Positions 36,223-45,676 of a DNA stretch of 64,000 bases are shown here, one piece after another. The DNA comes from Sphingobacterium sp. GVS05A. Its GTDB lineage: Bacteria; Bacteroidota; Bacteroidia; Sphingobacteriales; Sphingobacteriaceae. The notes under the pieces were generated by a model. It saw only the letters and a list, made by a program, of their open reading frames with translations, searched no databases and was not told the origin of the DNA. Location: positions 1-64,000 of the forward strand of contig NZ_JAHXYR010000003.1 in the NCBI RefSeq assembly GCF_019969845.1, written 5' to 3'. A program made the position numbers and the translations under genes. Every line of letters starts with the position of its first letter. Position 1 is the stretch's first letter.

Positions 36223-37452
36223 ATGGAGTACGAAATCATTAGACTTTCAAATGGAATCCGTGTGGTATTCCAATATCAAAATTTGCCAATAACCCATGTG
36301 TGTATGGTTATTAATGCAGGGTCACGGGACGAATCGGAGGGTAAGTTTGGTGTCGCTCATTTTATTGAACATCTTTTATTTAAACGAACCGAGAAACGTT
36401 CAACGCAACAGATTATTGATTATCTGGAGTCTGTCGGAGGAGACCTGAACGCTTATACGACAAAAGAGTATACTTGTGTTCATGCCTCTATACTACAGCC
36501 TTATCTCAATCGAGCGCTAGATCTATTTGAGGATATTTTCTTTCATTCTACTTTTCCTGAGGTGGAGATGGACAAGGAAAAATCGGTTATTGTCGATGAA
36601 ATGGCGTCTTACCTGGACAGCCCAGAAGAATCTATCGTCGATGATTTCGAAGATCTTATATTTAGAGGATCGGGTTTGGGGCATAACATCCTGGGGCTTG
36701 AAGATCAGCTTTTAGCATTGCAAAAAAACGATATTACGGATTTTATGGACTCTAATTATGATACTCACGAAATGGTTATCGGTATTACAGGTAATTATAC
36801 GTTGAAGGAGGTCGAAAAGTTGTTACATAAAATCTTTGGAGGAATAACGCAAAATACTATTTCGCGGACGAGAAATGATGTTAGTCCAATTATAGAACAA
36901 CATATTGAGATTCCCAAACCAATTAATCAAGTGCACTATATGCTGGGCTCATTGGCCTATGATTATCGTGACGAACGCAAAACCGGATTGTTGCTTCTGA
37001 ATAATATGTTGGGAGGAATGGGAATGGGATCTATCCTTAATCTATCTATTCGGGAAAAATATGGAATTGCCTACACCATCGAATCTAATTACACGATCTT
37101 TTCGGATACAGGGTTATTTAGTATTTATCTTGGAACCGATGAAGAAAAGGTTGAAAAAGCAAAAAAGTTGGTGTTTAAAGAGCTATCTAAAATGTGCGAT
37201 CAATCCCTATCCGATGTTAAACTGAAGAAAGCAAAACAGAAGTTTATCGGTCAAATTGCTTTAACAGAAGAGAATCGGATGAGTATGATTATTTCGGCGG
37301 CTAAAAATGTGATGGATTACAATCGTGTTATATTATTGGATGAAGTGATCGAAAAAATCCAACATCTAGATAACACAAGTCTTTTAGCCATTGCCCAGGA
37401 TGTATTTGATCCCAGGAAGATGCTGTCATTGAGTTTTGTTCCAGAAGATTAA
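36223..37452 (+). CDS. M16 family zinc metallopeptidase
   Basis: The 409-residue protein is a compact M16B peptidase with two lobes. The inverted zinc motif HFIEH (His46, Glu49, His50) is complete, and the downstream glutamate is expected within the VDEMASYLDSPEE segment (about residues 125-137). The second lobe contains the Arg/Tyr-type substrate pair region (NLSIREKYGIAYTIESNY). Without a signal peptide it is probably cytosolic, where such enzymes degrade or process peptides. About 285 bp without a gene precede it. Confidence 0.93.
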   Translation: MEYEIIRLSNGIRVVFQYQNLPITHVCMVINAGSRDESEGKFGVAHFIEHLLFKRTEKRSTQQIIDYLESVGGDLNAYTTKEYTCVHASILQPYLNRALDLFEDIFFHSTFPEVEMDKEKSVIVDEMASYLDSPEESIVDDFEDLIFRGSGLGHNILGLEDQLLALQKNDITDFMDSNYDTHEMVIGITGNYTLKEVEKLLHKIFGGITQNTISRTRNDVSPIIEQHIEIPKPINQVHYMLGSLAYDYRDERKTGLLLLNNMLGGMGMGSILNLSIREKYGIAYTIESNYTIFSDTGLFSIYLGTDEEKVEKAKKLVFKELSKMCDQSLSDVKLKKAKQKFIGQIALTEENRMSMIISAAKNVMDYNRVILLDEVIEKIQHLDNTSLLAIAQDVFDPRKMLSLSFVPED

Positions 37453-37469
37453 TATTTGATAGAATTCTA

Positions 37470-37477
37470 TATATTTG
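37470..37477 (+). promoter_or_regulatory. -7 promoter box, fabD
   Basis: TATATTTG is an exact -7 match about 75 bases before the fabD ATG. The leader also contains a small hairpin, GAGCT-TGCG-AGCTC (about 37507-37520). No -33 element with normal spacing was found. Confidence 0.4.
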
Positions 37478-37551
37478 TGGTTACAGTAATTCTTAAATAT
37501 GAAACAGAGCTTGCGAGCTCTCATCAGCCATTAAAGAAAAAAATATAACAG

Positions 37552-38442
37552 ATGAAAACAGCATATGTATTTCCTGGTCAAGGAGCCCAATTTGTTGGGA
37601 TGGGACAAGACCTGTATAACTTAAATGAAGAAACAAAAGCTTTGTTTGAAAAGGCTAACGATATTTTAGGATTTCGTATCACGGATATTATGTTTTCCGG
37701 TACGGACGAGGAATTGAAACAAACCAATGTAACACAACCTGCAATTTTTCTCCATTCTGTTATTTTAGCCAAAGCTTTGGGGGATTCATTTCAGCCAGAT
37801 ATGGTGGCAGGACACTCCTTAGGTGAGTTTTCAGCATTGGTTGCAGCAGGAGCTTTGAGTTTCGAAGATGGATTGAAATTGGTATCACAGCGCGCGAATG
37901 CCATGCAAAAAGCATGTGAATTGCAACCTTCAACAATGGCAGCGATTTTGGGCTTAGAAGATGCTGTTGTAGAAGAAATTTGCGCTAAAGTGGATGAAGT
38001 GGTTGTAGCGGCGAATTACAATTGTCCTGGACAATTGGTTATTTCGGGATCAATAGAAGGTGTCGATAAAGCTTGTGCCTTGTTGACCGAAGCTGGGGCG
38101 AAAAGAGCTTTAAAATTAAATGTTGGTGGTGCATTCCATTCGCCATTGATGGAATCAGCTAAAGTAGAATTACAAGCCGCCATTGAAGCAACTGATATTT
38201 TATCTCCAAGATGTCCTATTTATCAAAATATTGATGCAAAGCCACAAACGGAGCCTGCTATTATTAAGCAAAATTTGATTGCACAGTTGACCGGTGCTGT
38301 CCGTTGGACACAGACTGTACAAAATATGCTTGCAGATGGTGCTACTGCATTTGTGGAGGTTGGGCCTGGAAATGTCTTGCAAGGTTTAGTTAAGAAAGTA
38401 GATCGTCAGGTACAAACTTCTGCTGCTTCGGTAACAGCTTGA
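37552..38442 (+). CDS. fabD: Malonyl-CoA:ACP transacylase
   Basis: FabD moves malonyl groups from CoA to acyl carrier protein for fatty-acid synthesis. The 296-residue enzyme has FPGQGAQFVGMG (7-18), the nucleophile elbow GHSLGE with Ser89, the catalytic histidine region (GGAFHSPLM, about 192-200) and the GPGNVLQGL end motif. It stands apart from other fab genes and is followed by a strong terminator. Confidence 0.97.
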   Translation: MKTAYVFPGQGAQFVGMGQDLYNLNEETKALFEKANDILGFRITDIMFSGTDEELKQTNVTQPAIFLHSVILAKALGDSFQPDMVAGHSLGEFSALVAAGALSFEDGLKLVSQRANAMQKACELQPSTMAAILGLEDAVVEEICAKVDEVVVAANYNCPGQLVISGSIEGVDKACALLTEAGAKRALKLNVGGAFHSPLMESAKVELQAAIEATDILSPRCPIYQNIDAKPQTEPAIIKQNLIAQLTGAVRWTQTVQNMLADGATAFVEVGPGNVLQGLVKKVDRQVQTSAASVTA

Positions 38443-38466
38443 GAGTTGTTCTAGCTAAAAGATATC

Positions 38467-38491
38467 AAGGGCCGATTATTCGGCCCTTTTC
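38467..38491 (+). terminator. fabD terminator
   Basis: AAGGGCCGA (38467-38475) pairs with TCGGCCCTT (38480-38488) around a four-base loop and is followed by T residues, 25 bases past the fabD stop. Confidence 0.9.
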
Positions 38492-38649
38492 TTATACATA
38501 AAATCCCATGGTATCTTCTTTACAAAATGCAATTGAGAGCGCATAAACTTTGTCTTCTCATGGTACTTCTTTGGTGCTGATTCGGTTGCTAGGGTATAAA
38601 AGCCGTAGTACTTCTGGTTAATACCCATTGCTTAACCAAATAAATGCAA

Positions 38650-38673
38650 GACTTAATAGCGAATTATTAAGTC
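38650..38673 (-). terminator. Hairpin at the end of the RDD gene
   Basis: GACTTAATA (38650-38658) pairs with TATTAAGTC (38665-38673) around six bases and touches the RDD gene stop codon. It is AT-rich and lacks a clear T-tract on the minus strand, so termination is uncertain. Confidence 0.45.
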
Positions 38674-39404
38674 TATTTGTCCTTAAACATGCTGTAATGA
38701 TCTTTCATGACCTGTAAAACGAAATCATTAGGTGTCATTTTTTCAGGGTGTTTAACTTCCATAACCGCCTCGAGGCGTTGCACCAAGGCTGTCAGTATTC
38801 CTACATCTCTCCTGTCAAATGCCGTTTGATAAACCTCTTTGATCGCATTTGCATCTTTGTCGCTCAACTTAATGACTTGGGGGAATAGAATAGGATGATT
38901 TTCAAAGATCTCTTCATAAATGGTATCACTGAGTTTCAAGCTAGGTTTCAAGCTAATGACGGATGTTTCTCCGGCGATATCTCCAATACGTTGACCATTT
39001 TTGGATAGAACAATAGCAGTAATCGCAATACCACCCATTGTCATCCATATATCTACTATTGATAATGTCCATCGTGATAGATACTGATAAAAGTCAGCGC
39101 GAGAGCCATCGAGCTTCACCACTTTTATTTTCATGATTTTTTTACCAATGGTCTGACCACCAAATGCCGTTTCGGTAATCAAGGTGTAAAAAAATGCAGG
39201 TAAAGTCATCCCCATAATAATACCGTAGAAAAGATAAGGGTCTCTACTCGTGATATCTAATGCATCCAACAGAAACATACAAAAGAAAAAGTAACACACG
39301 ATAATAAAATAGTCTATTGCAAATGCGATCATCCTTGAACCTAGACTAGCAAGATTATACTGGATTTTTACATTTTGTGCTGTGTTTATCTCAAGCTTAT
39401 TCAT
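38673..39404 (-). CDS. RDD family membrane protein
   Basis: The 243-residue protein carries an RDD domain in its first 165 residues: LGSRMIAFAIDYFIIV (19-34, the R-x-x-A-x-x-x-D motif), a second helix near TLPAFFYTLITE with GQTIGKKIMKIKVV, and a third around WLTMGG/IAITAIVL. A cytosolic helical region of about 75 residues follows. RDD proteins are small membrane proteins of uncertain function. It is divergent from the spoIIM-like gene across only 29 bp and belongs to the same functional cluster. Confidence 0.85.
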   Translation of the reverse strand: MNKLEINTAQNVKIQYNLASLGSRMIAFAIDYFIIVCYFFFCMFLLDALDITSRDPYLFYGIIMGMTLPAFFYTLITETAFGGQTIGKKIMKIKVVKLDGSRADFYQYLSRWTLSIVDIWMTMGGIAITAIVLSKNGQRIGDIAGETSVISLKPSLKLSDTIYEEIFENHPILFPQVIKLSDKDANAIKEVYQTAFDRRDVGILTALVQRLEAVMEVKHPEKMTPNDFVLQVMKDHYSMFKDK

Positions 39405-39411
39405 ATATTTG
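39404..39411 (+). promoter_or_regulatory. -7 promoter box, spoIIM-DUF58 operon
   Basis: TATATTTG matches the consensus exactly and overlaps the first base of the divergent RDD gene's start codon, so binding here could couple the two directions. The plus-strand ATG is 22 bases on. Confidence 0.45.
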
Positions 39412-39433
39412 GTTTAGCCAGTTAAAAAAATTA

Positions 39434-40396
39434 ATGAGAGAAGCATCATTTGTAGAACGAAATAAAGAAAAATGGACGTTAATTGAAAATAATTTGTCAA
39501 TTAATATTCGGGTTGATCCAGACGAACTGGCTTCAAACTATATTGAGCTGACAAATGATTTGGCTTACGCACAAACATTTTATCCCGATAGTAAGGTTCG
39601 CAGTTACTTAAATGAACTTGCAGTAACCGCGCATCAAAAAATCTATAAGGATCGAAAAGCCTCTAATAACAAATTTACGTCCTTTATTAACGAAGAGATT
39701 CCGCAGGCAATTTGGTCAATCCGTCGGCCACTTTTTTATTCGCTCTTGATTTTTGTACTTGCATCGGCTATTGGCTTTCTTTCGGCGGTGTATGATATAG
39801 ATTTCATTCGACTGATCTTAGGCGATTTTTATGTTGATTCAACAATAGAGAGCATTAAAGCCGGTGATCCTGCCGCAGTTTACGGTAAAGGAAGTAATTT
39901 TGGTTCGGCGATCTGGATTACGATCAATAATGTTCGTGTTGCTTTTATGGCTTTTGCATTTGGGCTTTTTTTGAGTATTGGCACGGGTTATATATTGTTT
40001 AGCAATGGTATTATGCTGGGTGCTTTTCATCAGATGTTCTTCCAATATGGTGTAATGGGAAAAGCGATGTCGGCTATTTGGATTCATGGAACTATCGAAA
40101 TCTCGGTGATCATTGTTGCGGGAAGCTGTGGACTTGCGATCGGAAATAGCATCTTGTTCCCAAAATCTTATACCCGGATGGCTTCTTTTGTTCAGACAGC
40201 AAAGATTGCTATGAAAGTACTGGTTAGTACAATACCATTTTTTATTGTCGCGGGTACATTGGAGGGCTTTGTAACTAGATATTATGATGTGTCGATATGG
40301 CTTAGTCTATTCATCATAGTCCTATCGTTGATCGCTATCTTATTCTTTTATGTTATTAACCCCTATCGATTAGCAAAACGGTTTCAATGGAAGTAG
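39434..40396 (+). CDS. Stage II sporulation protein M-like (SpoIIM) membrane protein
   Basis: The 320-residue protein has a cytosolic N-terminus (about 1-95) and five or six membrane helices in the family arrangement (starting SIRRPLFYSLLIFVLASAIG), with the conserved loop IWITINNVRVAFMAFAFG and an HGTIEISVIIVAG signature, which define the SpoIIM/DUF95 family. In Bacillus the protein takes part in engulfment; this organism does not sporulate, and the family there is widespread with an unknown role. The start is the ATG at 39434 (MREASFVER), not the upstream frame extension. It is the first gene of a six-gene tight operon. Confidence 0.88.
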   Translation: MREASFVERNKEKWTLIENNLSINIRVDPDELASNYIELTNDLAYAQTFYPDSKVRSYLNELAVTAHQKIYKDRKASNNKFTSFINEEIPQAIWSIRRPLFYSLLIFVLASAIGFLSAVYDIDFIRLILGDFYVDSTIESIKAGDPAAVYGKGSNFGSAIWITINNVRVAFMAFAFGLFLSIGTGYILFSNGIMLGAFHQMFFQYGVMGKAMSAIWIHGTIEISVIIVAGSCGLAIGNSILFPKSYTRMASFVQTAKIAMKVLVSTIPFFIVAGTLEGFVTRYYDVSIWLSLFIIVLSLIAILFFYVINPYRLAKRFQWK

Positions 40397-41298
40397 AATT
40401 TGAATTTCAGAAAGAACGAAAGATAGGAGATTTTGTCCAGAACTTTATTGATCTTTTTAAATTGATCTATAAACATTTTGTGACAACAATATTTGGGCTG
40501 TCCGCATTACCGTTAGCTGGAATAGCATTGGTATATTATTTCCTCTCAACAAAAATCACCTTTTCTGCAAGCAGTAGCTCATTCGAAGATATTGATGGAT
40601 TCACTTGGGCCGGATTACTGATTTTAGCATTAATTGGGCTTGGTTTATATGTTTATGGTATTTCTATTGAATATTTTATTCTTCTGAAAGAACGTAAAAA
40701 CACACTATTTACAGGAAAGGAGGTCTTACAAAATTTTAGAGCAAATATAGGTCGGTATTTTATGTTTTTATTTGCGATGGTTCTGGCGTTGATCGTTGTT
40801 TCTATACCACTCGCAATTGTTGCGATCCTCTCCGCTTTTATTCCGTTTATTGGGAGTTTTGCGATTGGTATATTGATGTCAATCGTTGGAATCTGGTTGT
40901 TTAGCTCGTTCTTATTCTACCGTGAGGGGTATTCTGATCTAGGAAGCTGTTTTACTGATTCCTATGTTATGCTGAGTAAAAAGCTGATCCAATATGGGGT
41001 TGCAACATATATTGTCAATTTTATCTTCCAGATGGCCGTCATGATGATTTCTATAATTCCCATGATAATTATTTCCCTTATATCTTACAATTTTTTGGGA
41101 TTGGACGCAGCTTTCTTTGATTCGTCCTGGGGAAAACTGCTAATGACTTTGGGAGGGATGTTTATTACATTGTTTACCCTTTTCTTATATATGGCAGGTG
41201 TATTGGCCAATGGTATAATTTATGAAACGGCAAAGGACCTCAAATTTGGTGAACGTATTTATGGTATAATTGATCAGATTGGAGGCAAGAATGAATAG
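40387..41298 (+). CDS. Polytopic membrane protein of the MoxR cluster
   Basis: The 303-residue protein has a charged N-terminus and about six membrane helices (first near TTIFGLSALPLAGIALVYYFL; later IGRYFMFLFAMVLALIVV, SFAIGILMSIVGIWLF and LMTLGGMFITLFTLFLYM). I do not recognise a named family with confidence. It overlaps the SpoIIM gene by 10 bases, which implies coupled translation. Orthologs in this place are usual in Bacteroidota RDD-SpoIIM-MoxR clusters. The function is unknown. Confidence 0.75.
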   Translation: MEVEFEFQKERKIGDFVQNFIDLFKLIYKHFVTTIFGLSALPLAGIALVYYFLSTKITFSASSSSFEDIDGFTWAGLLILALIGLGLYVYGISIEYFILLKERKNTLFTGKEVLQNFRANIGRYFMFLFAMVLALIVVSIPLAIVAILSAFIPFIGSFAIGILMSIVGIWLFSSFLFYREGYSDLGSCFTDSYVMLSKKLIQYGVATYIVNFIFQMAVMMISIIPMIIISLISYNFLGLDAAFFDSSWGKLLMTLGGMFITLFTLFLYMAGVLANGIIYETAKDLKFGERIYGIIDQIGGKNE

Positions 41299-42172
41299 AA
41301 TATTATTCGTTGTTTCTTTTGTATTTATGCTGTTCCTAAGCGCTTGCGATCCGAAACCGCGCATCGATGATTCGGAAACCTATAGTGCGGACTCAGTAGC
41401 AGTTGATTCTATTGCCCCCTTATTGGATTCTGTGGGTCTCGCCGTGGATTCTGCAGCAATGGATTCTGTTGCAATGACAAAAGCTGACAATAGTGAGAAT
41501 GCACTTTGGGATCCCCACTTATTTGATTCTATTCCTAAATATAGCCAGGAACGGATGTTTAAGATGGATCCCTATCCAGAAATTATCAAGCGATATGAGC
41601 GGGACGATTTTGTGTATTCAGAGAATATCAAAGATAAGATAAGCGTATTGCAACGTATTTTATCCCGTATTTCGGAATGGCTGGAGGATATAATGCCTGA
41701 TAATCCGTATAAATTTAATGAAGAATTTGGTTATGTCTTTGCTTTTTTGGCGTTAATCGCGTTGGCTTTCGTTCTCTATAAGGTGCTATATAATAAAAAT
41801 CAATATTTCATTAAACATGAGCGGGAAGAAGATGCCTTGGATACATTGGCTTATGTGGAGAGAAACTTGATGAACAGCGATCTCAGACAATATATTAATG
41901 ATGCTGTTGAACAGAAAAATTATGCGCTGGGCATTCGTTACCTACAATTATTGAATATTCAAAAGCTGGCACAAACAGGTCACATTAAGTGGAAGCATAG
42001 TAAAACAAATGCTGAATTTGCTAATGAGATACAGAACAATACCCTACGTGAGGGATTCGAGGAATGTACCCGAATATTTGACTATGTCTGGTTTGGGCAA
42101 TTTGAATTAAATGCTTCAGATTTTAGCCAGTATGAACAATTGTTTAATCAATATCAAAATCAAATTACATGA
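41291..42172 (+). CDS. DUF4129 domain lipoprotein/membrane protein
   Basis: The 293-residue protein begins with a lipoprotein signal (LFLSAC, Cys19) and a long Asp/Ser-rich stretch with repeats of the form VDS/LDS (residues about 28-60). One membrane helix (about 150-168, FAFLALIALAFVLYKVL) precedes the cytosolic DUF4129-like C-terminus with YALGIRYLQLLNIQKL and KTNAEFANEI. The start ATG at 41291 follows GGAGGCAAGA, a rare Shine-Dalgarno-like sequence, and lies within the end of the preceding gene. The lipid anchor together with a membrane helix is unusual and should be checked. Confidence 0.78.
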   Translation: MNRILFVVSFVFMLFLSACDPKPRIDDSETYSADSVAVDSIAPLLDSVGLAVDSAAMDSVAMTKADNSENALWDPHLFDSIPKYSQERMFKMDPYPEIIKRYERDDFVYSENIKDKISVLQRILSRISEWLEDIMPDNPYKFNEEFGYVFAFLALIALAFVLYKVLYNKNQYFIKHEREEDALDTLAYVERNLMNSDLRQYINDAVEQKNYALGIRYLQLLNIQKLAQTGHIKWKHSKTNAEFANEIQNNTLREGFEECTRIFDYVWFGQFELNASDFSQYEQLFNQYQNQIT

Positions 42173-43362
42173 AGGGATCAGTAAAATTTGGATTGATATT
42201 ATTGGGAATCGTCCTGTTATTGATTGGTATAATCGACATGACGAGCAAGAAACCAATTATTTGGGATCGGACTTTCGATGCGAAAGATAAAAATCCTTTT
42301 GGAGCTTATGTACTCAGAAATGAATTGAAACATATTATTGATCAGCATAATGAGGATGTTAATCGTCCATTATATCAATATCTGGATAGTACGAAAGGAA
42401 CGGATAAAAACCTTCTATTTTACACTTCATATTTTTCCCTAGGTGAAGCAGCGGAAAATAAATTACTCGACTACGTATCCCGAGGAGGAAAGGCAATGAT
42501 TATTGCTGAAACGATTGATTATTATCTTTTGGATTCCTTGGCCATTAAGGTACTTGATTTCTATGGTTATAAAAAGGGCGTTGATATTAAAAGCCATTTA
42601 AGGGTCAAGCTGACTAACGATAATAGTAAAATTCATTATGCGAAATCAGATTTAAGTACTGTCTTTAGTAAGCTTCCCAAGAACGCAACTATTCTGGGTG
42701 GGATCACTTATCAGGATTATTTGCTGCCTAATTTTGTTGAGGTACAGATTGGCAAGGGCAGACTTTATTTGCACTTGACTCCCGATTTATTTGGAAATTA
42801 TTATCTACTTAATTCAGCCTCTCAATATGCTTATGTCGCAAAATCATTATCTTATTTAAATGATAAACCTATTGCATGGTATGATTTTAAGGCGAACACC
42901 GCTCAGTACAGTACCCCATTACGGGTTCTGTTGACTAATCCGGGATTGAGGCAAGCATGGTATGTACTTTTGGGGGGGCTTGTTCTTTTGCTTGCGTTTA
43001 AGAGTAAAAGGGAGCAGCGTGCAGTGGAAATTGCTAAACCTGAACCCAATCTTTCCAAAGAATTTTGTGAGACAATTGCAACGTTATATTACGAAAACGG
43101 CACACCAGGTAATATGGTTGATAAGAAAATAGACTATTTCTTACACGATATACGAAACCGTTTTCATATGGATACCTTAGCGTTAAGAGAAGAGGACTTT
43201 TGTGAAGAATTGGCAGAAAGGTCTGGTGTCTCTCTGGCTGAAACACAACAGCTAATCAGATTAATCATTCGCATGCAAGGAATGCAGCAGAATGATGTGG
43301 CAGGATTAAGGCAGATTAATGAAATTATAGAAGATTTTAAACATAAAGCAAAAATGATATGA
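42169..43362 (+). CDS. DUF4350 domain membrane protein
   Basis: The 397-residue protein has a membrane helix at 5-23, a periplasmic GATase-like DUF4350 domain (about 40-230; DRTFDAKDKNPFGAYVLRNEL and AMIIAETIDYYLLD), another helix (about 263-280) and a cytosolic helical tail. It overlaps the preceding DUF4129 gene by four bases (ATGA) and the MoxR gene by four, so all are coupled. The domain normally accompanies DUF4129 and MoxR; its role is unknown. Confidence 0.82.
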   Translation: MKGSVKFGLILLGIVLLLIGIIDMTSKKPIIWDRTFDAKDKNPFGAYVLRNELKHIIDQHNEDVNRPLYQYLDSTKGTDKNLLFYTSYFSLGEAAENKLLDYVSRGGKAMIIAETIDYYLLDSLAIKVLDFYGYKKGVDIKSHLRVKLTNDNSKIHYAKSDLSTVFSKLPKNATILGGITYQDYLLPNFVEVQIGKGRLYLHLTPDLFGNYYLLNSASQYAYVAKSLSYLNDKPIAWYDFKANTAQYSTPLRVLLTNPGLRQAWYVLLGGLVLLLAFKSKREQRAVEIAKPEPNLSKEFCETIATLYYENGTPGNMVDKKIDYFLHDIRNRFHMDTLALREEDFCEELAERSGVSLAETQQLIRLIIRMQGMQQNDVAGLRQINEIIEDFKHKAKMI

Positions 43363-44348
43363 GTGACTTCGATAAATATATATCTTTCGAAAACCGAATT
43401 GATATTTCGGTTTTGTATGATAAAATGGCTCAAGTAAAGTCGGAGGTAAAAAAGGTTATTGTCGGACAGGATCAACTGATTGATATGTTACTGATTTCGA
43501 TTTTGGCTTCTGGGCACTCGCTAATAGAAGGCTTACCTGGTGTAGCGAAGACTTTATCAGCAAAATTGATAGCTAAGACAATCAGCAGTGACTTTAAACG
43601 TATTCAGTTCACCCCAGATTTGATGCCCTCAGATGTGACGGGATCATCTATCTTGGATCTAAAAAGCAACGAATTTGAATTTCGAAAAGGGCCTATATTT
43701 GCCAATATTGTTTTGATTGACGAGATCAATCGTGCTCCAGCAAAAACACAGGCTGCACTTTTTGAAAGTATGGCTGAGCATCAGGTTTCTGTTGATGGAA
43801 ATACCTATATTTTGCCAGTTCCGTTTATTGTGTTCGCTACGCAAAACCCGATCGAACATGAAGGAACCTATCGATTGCCTGAAGCACAACTAGATCGTTT
43901 TCTTTTTAAGATCAATGTGAATTATCCAGAACTTGAGCAAGAGTTGGAGATCTTGAAAGAGCATCATGCGCAGAAAGCATTGAATAAAGAGGATCAAGTA
44001 AACAGTGTGGTTTCAGCGGAGGAAATTTTCTCATTTCAGCGACTTATCAAATCAATTTTTGTACACGAAGAATTGTTAAACTACATCGCTCAGGTGATCA
44101 TAAAGACGCGTACCAATCCAAGTTTAACTTTAGGGGCCTCACCGCGGGCTTCTATTGCCTTATTGGAATCCGCCAAAGCATCTGCAGCATTGAGTGGAAG
44201 AGATTTTGTAACACCTGAAGATATTAGAAGGGTTGCATCTGCGGTCTTGGGGCATCGTGTCATGCTGACTCCTGAACGAGAAATGGAGGGTTTTACAACT
44301 TCTTATGTTATTGACCAAATCATTAATACGGTAGAAATTCCAAGATAA
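43359..44348 (+). CDS. MoxR-type AAA+ ATPase
   Basis: The 329-residue ATPase has Walker A GLPGVAKT (58-65), Walker B VLIDEIN (Asp121, Glu122), sensor FATQNPIEHEGTYRLPEAQLDRF region and the lid domain with ASPRASIALL. MoxR proteins act as chaperone-like assemblers of VWA-domain complexes; here the expected partner is the DUF58 protein encoded directly downstream (one-base overlap of stop and start). Cytosolic. Confidence 0.94.
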   Translation: MSDFDKYISFENRIDISVLYDKMAQVKSEVKKVIVGQDQLIDMLLISILASGHSLIEGLPGVAKTLSAKLIAKTISSDFKRIQFTPDLMPSDVTGSSILDLKSNEFEFRKGPIFANIVLIDEINRAPAKTQAALFESMAEHQVSVDGNTYILPVPFIVFATQNPIEHEGTYRLPEAQLDRFLFKINVNYPELEQELEILKEHHAQKALNKEDQVNSVVSAEEIFSFQRLIKSIFVHEELLNYIAQVIIKTRTNPSLTLGASPRASIALLESAKASAALSGRDFVTPEDIRRVASAVLGHRVMLTPEREMEGFTTSYVIDQIINTVEIPR

Positions 44349-45676
44349 TGAGAAAATTAAAGCAGCTTTTTCTAACCAATCAGTTTTTCTATTCTCTATT
44401 GGGGATAGCAACACTCTTTGCAATTTCTTTTTTTATTAAGGGATTGTTTATTGTTGCATGGATTGTATTTTGGCTATGGTTGGCTGTATTGATTTTTGAT
44501 TTCGTTATATTATTCGCAGGCAAAGGGCGTATTGAAATCACAAGGGTATATCCTGAGAAGCTGTCCAATGGGGATGAAAACCCGATGAAGTTAATCGTCA
44601 ATTCCTTCTATCCATTTCCAACTATTATAGAAATCCTAGAGGAATTTCCGATACAACTTCAAATTCGTAACAACGAATTCTTTATTCGTTTGTCTGCACA
44701 TCAAAGTTCTGAGATTTCTTATTTGATGCGGCCAACACAAAGGGGGATATATCAGTTTGGTCGAAGTATGGCACTAGTGAAACGTTTTGGATTTTTCAAA
44801 AGAAGATTTGTGACCAACCAGGTTCAGGAAATTCCATGTTATCCATCGTATATTCAATTGAGAAAGTATCAGCTCTTGGCAACTAGCAATAGGTTAAATG
44901 AATTGGGTATAAAGCGAATCCGCCGTATTGGTTCTGCGATGGAGTTTGACCATGTTCGGGAGTATGTTCAAGGCGATGATTATCGTCGTATGAACTGGAA
45001 GGCAACAGCAAAAACCAAAAAGCTAATGGTCAATCAGTATGAGGATGAGAAGTCACAGCCTATCTATTCATTTATTGATTTGGGACGGGCCATGCGGATG
45101 CCCTTCGAAGGTCTGACATTATTGGATTATGCAATCAATGCCTCCTTGGTTCTTTCAAATGCAACAATATTAAAGCAAGATCGAGCTGGATTATTGACCT
45201 TTTCAAAAGATGTGAACGTTTTTATTCCGGCTGAAAAAAGAAATAATCAGATGCTCAAGATCTCGGAAGCTTTATATCAGGTTGCTACAAAATTTGACGA
45301 GCCTGAATATGGGAAACTTTATAGTTATGCAAATGCACATATTAATAAACGTTCGCTGGTCTTTCTCTATACAAATTTTGAAACGCTAGACTCGCTAAGA
45401 AGACAGATGAATTATCTGTCGATGTTAAACAGGAGTCATATCATTGTTGTGGTGGTCTTCAAAAATGTTGAAGTTGAAGATTTGGCTAAAAGCTCACCCA
45501 AAAAGACTATCGAGATCTATAATCAGATTATTGCTGAGAAATTTATCTATGAGAAGCAACTTATTGTGCAGGAGCTTATCAGGAATGGATTTCAGACTAT
45601 TTACACTGCTCCGGAGAATTTGACAATAAATTCCATCAACAAATATCTAGAAATAAAAGCGCGTGGTCTTATTTAA
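44348..45676 (+). CDS. DUF58 domain protein
   Basis: The 442-residue protein has two N-terminal membrane helices (about 15-58) and a large cytosolic part with the DUF58 signature: DHVREYVQGDDYRRMNW and KATAKT followed by a VWA-like fold beginning PIYSFIDLGRAM. The DxSxS metal site of true VWA domains is degenerate (I-D-L-G-R). It is the last gene of the SpoIIM-DUF4129-DUF4350-MoxR-DUF58 operon and overlaps the 3' end of the convergent Dabb gene by eight bases. Confidence 0.9.
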   Translation: MRKLKQLFLTNQFFYSLLGIATLFAISFFIKGLFIVAWIVFWLWLAVLIFDFVILFAGKGRIEITRVYPEKLSNGDENPMKLIVNSFYPFPTIIEILEEFPIQLQIRNNEFFIRLSAHQSSEISYLMRPTQRGIYQFGRSMALVKRFGFFKRRFVTNQVQEIPCYPSYIQLRKYQLLATSNRLNELGIKRIRRIGSAMEFDHVREYVQGDDYRRMNWKATAKTKKLMVNQYEDEKSQPIYSFIDLGRAMRMPFEGLTLLDYAINASLVLSNATILKQDRAGLLTFSKDVNVFIPAEKRNNQMLKISEALYQVATKFDEPEYGKLYSYANAHINKRSLVFLYTNFETLDSLRRQMNYLSMLNRSHIIVVVVFKNVEVEDLAKSSPKKTIEIYNQIIAEKFIYEKQLIVQELIRNGFQTIYTAPENLTINSINKYLEIKARGLI

